From: CALIZF01 sp046292445
Lineage (GTDB): Bacteria > Pseudomonadota > Alphaproteobacteria > Rhodobacterales > Rhodobacteraceae
Assembly: GCA_046292445.1 (NCBI GenBank)
Contig: JBKBQT010000007.1
Location: forward strand, 80,386-144,385
DNA length: 64,000 nucleotides
Reading direction: 5' to 3'
The position numbers and the translations under genes were made by a program. The notes below the pieces were generated by a model. The model saw only the letters and a program-made list of their open reading frames with translations. It was not told where the DNA came from and did no database searches. Shown here one piece after another: positions 61,701 to 64,000 of this stretch. Position 1 is the first letter of the stretch; each line of letters opens with the position of its first letter.

Positions 61701-62653
61701 TCCGCCCGCCGCTTGCCGAGGCTCAGCAGGCGCGAGAGGCGGGCATAGGCCGCCCGGTCGCGCGGCAGGGCAAGCCATTCGATCGCACTGTCGGCCAGCA
61801 CGAGGCGCGCGCCCACGATCAGCCGCGGCAGCGCGGGCGCGGTCACCGCAAGGGGGGCATGCGCGCCGAAATCCTGCCGGCTCGACGGATCGATCCGGGT
61901 CTGGCTGCGCACGGTGACGCGCGTGCCCCCGGCGTCGGGGTGGCGCTGGGCCTGGCTGCGGGGCGAGGCGGGGGCCGGGCCGTTCCGCGCCCCCATGTCG
62001 CGCGCACACCCCGCCCCGTCCCGCTCCGCAAGGGGGAGAGCATGCGCCGCTTCGGACCGGCCGGTGGCGGGGAACGGGCGGCCGCCGCTTTCGCCCAATC
62101 CGGCCGCGCCCGACGCGACCGCCTCTCGCAACGCCGCGCCCGGCCCCGCTCCGCCCGGACAAGCTTCGCCGCGGCTGCGCAGACCACCCGCCCCTGCCGC
62201 GCCGCTACCCCCGACACCCCCTTCATCACCGCCCCCCGCCGCTGCGTTGCTACCGACCGCTGTCTTGCAACCTCCGCGGCGCAGTGATGGCGGATCGGCC
62301 GGCCGATCCGCCGGGTCGTCCCCCCCGGCCGGCGCCGCGCCGCTGCCACCTGCGCCACCCTCGTCACCGCGCACGGCCGCCTCCGCCCGCGCCCGCGCCA
62401 GCTCGCGCAGCGCCACATGCGCCCGCACCACCCCGGCCAGACTGTTGCGATCGGTGATGGCGATGGCGGCAAGCCCCAGTTCGGCCGCCCGCGTGACAAG
62501 CTCCTCGGGATGCGAAGCGCCGGTCAGGAAGGTGAAGTTCGAGGTGACGCAAAGCTCGGCATAGGCGACCGGCCCGGCCTTGCGCCCCCCGGCCCGCGCC
62601 CGCCCGCCCGGACGCCCCCCCCAGCACAGCCCGTTGCCCGCACGATCCTGCAC
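58760..62653 (-). CDS. dnaE2: error-prone DNA polymerase DnaE2 (ImuC) with a long insertion in the PHP domain
   Basis: The SOS-mutagenesis C-family polymerase, about 1297 residues from a GTG at 62653; an ATG at 62926 would add a low-complexity leader, and no ATG lies close to the conserved start YAELCVTSNFTFLTGASHPEELV. The palm aspartates are in PDIDVDFEHERREEVI, followed by LGILKVDILALGMLTCL, QMNFLPRMRPRCFYDLAIEVAIVRPGPIQGG, FPESHAASFALLVYASAWMKRHHP and a C-terminal OB-fold with GVIFITLEDETGVSNVIVW. Compared with the family, about 183 Gly/Ala/Pro-rich residues (about 93-275, at 61829-62377) interrupt the PHP domain between RELARARAEA and PRLIVGARL. All frames remain open through this insertion. 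DnaE2 copies past lesions with ImuB. The end of imuB lies 431 bases upstream of this GTG. Confidence 0.85.
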   Translation of the reverse strand: MQDRAGNGLCWGGRPGGRARAGGRKAGPVAYAELCVTSNFTFLTGASHPEELVTRAAELGLAAIAITDRNSLAGVVRAHVALRELARARAEAAVRGDEGGAGGSGAAPAGGDDPADRPADPPSLRRGGCKTAVGSNAAAGGGDEGGVGGSGAAGAGGLRSRGEACPGGAGPGAALREAVASGAAGLGESGGRPFPATGRSEAAHALPLAERDGAGCARDMGARNGPAPASPRSQAQRHPDAGGTRVTVRSQTRIDPSSRQDFGAHAPLAVTAPALPRLIVGARLVLADSAIEWLALPRDRAAYARLSRLLSLGKRRADKGACDLRRADLAGDALAGVMLIALPPDPLALADGGATAAGIAAEIAALARHYLGAVHVGAAPRYDGRDPPRLDAALALAQAAGVPMVACGDALMHSAARRRLADVLTCLRLGLTIDRIGRHALRNAERRLKAPADMARLFQRHPGAIRRTVEIADLCAFSLDELAYEYPDEIAEGEAPQARLERLAAEGLRRRFPQGVPGETMEKVVKELRIIRSLGFAAYFLTVADIVAFARSRGILCQGRGSAANSVICYALGITEVAPDVITMVFERFMSEARGEPPDIDVDFEHERREEVIQHIYDRYGRQRAGLTATVIHFRSRAAIREVGKVMGLSDDVCAALAGQSWGWSAAPPEPVRLAEIGLDPADRRLTQTLQLIAEIIGFPRHLSQHVGGFVITKGRLDELCPIENAAMEGRTVIEWDKDDIDALGILKVDILALGMLTCLRKGFDLIAAHGGPRLDLETMPKEDPRVYDMLCAADAIGVFQVESRAQMNFLPRMRPRCFYDLAIEVAIVRPGPIQGGMVHPYINRRMGREPVDLPSTDLRAVLERTLGVPLFQEQAMQIAVVAAGFTPEEADRLRRSLATFKRMGTIGTFRDRFLAGMAARGYAPDFAERCFAQIEGFGEYGFPESHAASFALLVYASAWMKRHHPAAFACALLNSQPMGFYAPAQIVRDAREHGVEVRGVSVNHSAWDCTLEPRADGRLALRLGFRQVKGLRADDAAWIAAARGNGYPDVESLWRRAGVAPAGLERLAEADAFAPLGLDRRDALWAVRAIRGPAPLPLFGTDGEGGAEAPASLPRMTLGDQVIEDYLALRLSLRAHPMELLRPRLPGLTAHADLAGVAPEGFGPRVTVAGLVICRQRPGTASGVIFITLEDETGVSNVIVWPKLYETFRRAVIGGRLLGVTGRVQREGPVIHVIAERIEDLSPLLARIGGPLGAVIDPTGGRADEARRPAEGRGPPTRARHPRDQAKKLFSSRDFH

Positions 62654-62675
62654 AGGCCCGCGCCCCGCCTCCCGC

Positions 62676-62735
62676 GCCCCGCCGCCGTCTGCCCCGCTGG
62701 CGTCCGCCCCGCCGCCGTCTGCCCCGCTGGCGTGC
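62676..62735. repeat. tandem repeat, 30-bp unit, two copies
   Basis: A 30-base unit, beginning GCCCCGCCGCCGTCTGCCCC, occurs twice in a row (62676-62705, 62706-62735) with one difference in the last few bases. It encodes the repeated SGADGGGAD-type peptide if the long dnaE2 frame is used. Confidence 0.8.
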
Positions 62736-62743
62736 GGCAATGC

Positions 62744-62793
62744 GGCATCCGGCAGGGCGGCATCCGGCAGGGCGGCATCCGGCAGGGCGGCAC
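62744..62793. repeat. tandem repeat, 15-bp unit, three copies and a partial one
   Basis: GGCATCCGGCAGGGC occurs three times head to tail (62744-62788), followed by a partial fourth. The unit length is a multiple of three, so on the minus strand it would encode repeated ALPDA peptides in the dnaE2 frame without shifting it. Confidence 0.85.
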
Positions 62794-63022
62794 CCGCCAT
62801 CCCGTCGCCAGCCCCGCCGCCGTCAGCCAGGGCACCAACCTGCCCGGACCCGCCCGGCGACGGCACCCGGCCATCCCCTGCGGCAGCCGCATGCCTCGCC
62901 GTCGCCCGCCCCCGGCCGCCCGGCATTCACGCGCCTCCCGCCCAACCGGACCCGCCTCGACATCCTCCGGGGCCGCACCCGCCGCCCTGCGCCAGGCAGA
63001 CTGCACCCATGCTCTCCCCGCG

Positions 63023-63073
63023 CGGCTTCAGGCTGGCCCAAATATCCCCGCCGGAGGCTCCCGCAGCCGCCGC
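63023..63073 (+). repeat. gene-end repeat, copy C
   Basis: Matches copy A (18224-18274) over 51 bases with one mismatch, 45 kb away, and lies between the end of imuB and the dnaE2 spacer. The core is the reverse complement of copy B. Confidence 0.85.
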
Positions 63074-63084
63074 CCCGCGCGCCA

Positions 63085-64000
63085 TCAGGCGAACTCACCC
63101 TGCACCGCCCAGCCCGGCGCCTGCGGGGTGTGGAAAAGCCACAGCCGCCGCCCCGCATCCGTTTCCACCTGCCAGTAGTCGCGCAGGCCGGTCCGCCAGG
63201 CGGGATCGTCGAACCACCATTCCGGCGCAATCCGCTCCGGCCCCGCCTGCGCCACCACGGCATGCACCTGCCCGCGCCAGCGCAGGCGGGGCGGCGGGCT
63301 GCGCCCCTCGCCTGGCACCGGCTCGGGCGGGAACAGCACCAGCGGCCGGTCCGGCCCTGCAGGCCAGGGGCCGCAGGGGCCGGCATGGGCGGCATCGAGG
63401 GTCTGGAAGGCGCGTTCGGGGATATGGCTTTCGGCCGGCGCCACCCGGCGCAGCGCCGCGAACCCGAGCCGGTTGCCGAGCCGGGTCAGCAGGTCGGCCA
63501 GCCGGTCGCCCGCCGCCGCCCCCGCGCTTTCGATCTGGCGGGCCGGCATCGCCTCGGTCAGCGGCGCGGTCAGCCGCATCTGGTCGATCCCGAACCCCGC
63601 ATCGACGGTCTCGAGCGATGCGGCGAACAGCGGCGCGATCGCCGCCGGATCGCGCATGGGCCGGGCAAGGCCGATCTCGGCCGCCACCCGCGCCCCGTCC
63701 ACCCGGCACAGCTCGAGGCGCAGCCGCCGCGCCCCCTGCCCCGCCGCCTCGAGCTGCGCGCAAAGCCGCGGCAGCAGCCGGGCAAGGCCCGCCTGCAGGT
63801 CGGACAGAAGGCCGACCGGCTCGGGCAGGGTCAGGCGGACGCCGAAATGCGGCGGGGCGGCGGCGGGGGCCACCGGCTCGGGCGCCAGGCCCAGCGCCTG
63901 GTCGAGCCGCGCGGGCAGGCCCGCGCCGAACCGCCGCGCCAGCGCGGCGCGCGGCAGCGCGGCCACATCGCGGATGCGCCGCAGCCCGAGCCGGTCGAGC
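63085..64000 (-). CDS. imuB: ImuB, Y-family-like DNA polymerase partner (5' truncated by window edge)
   Basis: The C-terminal 304 residues of a protein that runs off the window's right edge; the frame is open to base 64000 (LDRLGLRRIRDVAALPR upstream of the first in-window ATG). ImuB is a catalytically dead Y-family polymerase that binds the beta clamp and recruits DnaE2. The visible part has the finger/little-finger remnant GLLSDLQAGLARLLPRLCAQL with RLRLELCRVDG, LLTRLGNRLGF and the C-terminal FQTLDAAHAGPCG, EWWFDDPAWRTGLRDYWQVE and RRLWLFHTPQAPGWAVQGEFA, typical of ImuB. With dnaE2 it forms the imuA-imuB-dnaE2 SOS cassette; imuA would lie outside the window. Confidence 0.88.
   Translation of the reverse strand, partial: LDRLGLRRIRDVAALPRAALARRFGAGLPARLDQALGLAPEPVAPAAAPPHFGVRLTLPEPVGLLSDLQAGLARLLPRLCAQLEAAGQGARRLRLELCRVDGARVAAEIGLARPMRDPAAIAPLFAASLETVDAGFGIDQMRLTAPLTEAMPARQIESAGAAAGDRLADLLTRLGNRLGFAALRRVAPAESHIPERAFQTLDAAHAGPCGPWPAGPDRPLVLFPPEPVPGEGRSPPPRLRWRGQVHAVVAQAGPERIAPEWWFDDPAWRTGLRDYWQVETDAGRRLWLFHTPQAPGWAVQGEFA

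Larger units (their letters stand above)
62654..63084. other. imuB-dnaE2 intergenic spacer with tandem repeats
   Basis: 431 bases between the imuB stop and the proposed dnaE2 start, where most relatives have little or no gap. It holds the repeat copy at 63023-63073 and two short tandem arrays. The dnaE2 frame is open up to an ATG at 62926, but that stretch reads as low-complexity Ala/Gly/Asp sequence. No independent gene was recognised here. Confidence 0.6.

Noticed and set aside
58763..62287. A 1174-residue plus-strand reading frame across the dnaE2 gene
   Set aside because: It is antisense to dnaE2, contains no recognisable domain and has the Arg/Gly/Asp-rich composition of a shadow frame in GC-rich DNA. 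The minus-strand polymerase accounts for the region.

Overview
The window is very GC-rich (roughly 70% by eye) and gene-dense, with many genes joined by 4-base ATGA or GTGA start/stop overlaps. Gene content points to an alphaproteobacterium of the Rhodobacteraceae/Paracoccaceae type: an OmpR-family regulator typical of that group, a VPLPA-CTERM sorted protein, a DUF3576 lipoprotein, PrtD/PrtE-like type I secretion, an imuB-dnaE2 mutagenesis cassette, and several FAD/GcvT dimethylglycine-dehydrogenase-like enzymes. I see no rRNA, tRNA, insertion sequence, prophage or CRISPR array, so this reads as ordinary chromosome with a large catabolic block.

Region 1 (1-15.6 kb) is catabolic. A divergent LysR regulator (12248) faces an eight-gene minus-strand operon (12097 to 574): MmgE/PrpD-like protein, sarcosine oxidase beta, delta, alpha and gamma, a non-pyrrolysine MttB-family methyltransferase, an FAD/GcvT dehydrogenase and a class V aminotransferase. 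Six of its seven junctions are 2-base gaps or ATGA overlaps. The logic is stepwise demethylation of an N-methylated compound with one-carbon units passed to tetrahydrofolate; the substrate is unknown. Next to it a three-gene operon (D-arginine-dehydrogenase-like FAD oxidase, RidA, N-carbamoyl-D-amino-acid hydrolase) fits conversion of carbamoyl-D-amino acid to D-amino acid to imine to 2-oxo acid. A PuuE-like deacetylase fragment lies at the left edge.

Region 2 (15.8-29.4 kb) is mostly housekeeping: response regulator, RibA, YkuD-type L,D-transpeptidase, YggS, a porin, DUF3576 lipoprotein, a leuS-lptE-holA-GST run, an HpaI-type aldolase, an AsnC/Lrp regulator divergent from phenylalanine hydroxylase with a 12-bp inverted repeat between them, an AbrB-type membrane protein and a cold-shock protein.

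Region 3 (29.5-43 kb) repeats the Region 1 theme with a second FAD/GcvT dehydrogenase and a second D-amino-acid-oxidase-like protein. It then has dnaE (replicative Pol III alpha), xanthine dehydrogenase xdhABC and a TPR protein. Region 4 (43-58.7 kb) holds smpB, a VPLPA-CTERM protein, sseA with an aromatic aminotransferase, glnK-amtB, a class A penicillin-binding protein, mlaA-mlaC, a type I secretion ATPase and adaptor, a RidA-like protein, a glycerophosphodiesterase, a DUF482 protein and phhB. Region 5 (58.7-64 kb) is the dnaE2-imuB SOS mutagenesis cassette. Its dnaE2 carries an in-frame low-complexity insertion of about 183 residues in the PHP domain and is separated from imuB by an unusual 0.4-kb spacer.

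A short intergenic repeat (core about 23 nt; two copies match over 51 nt with one mismatch) appears at three gene ends about 40 and 4 kb apart, with a possible fourth relative near position 520. It is the clearest dispersed non-coding structure in the window.
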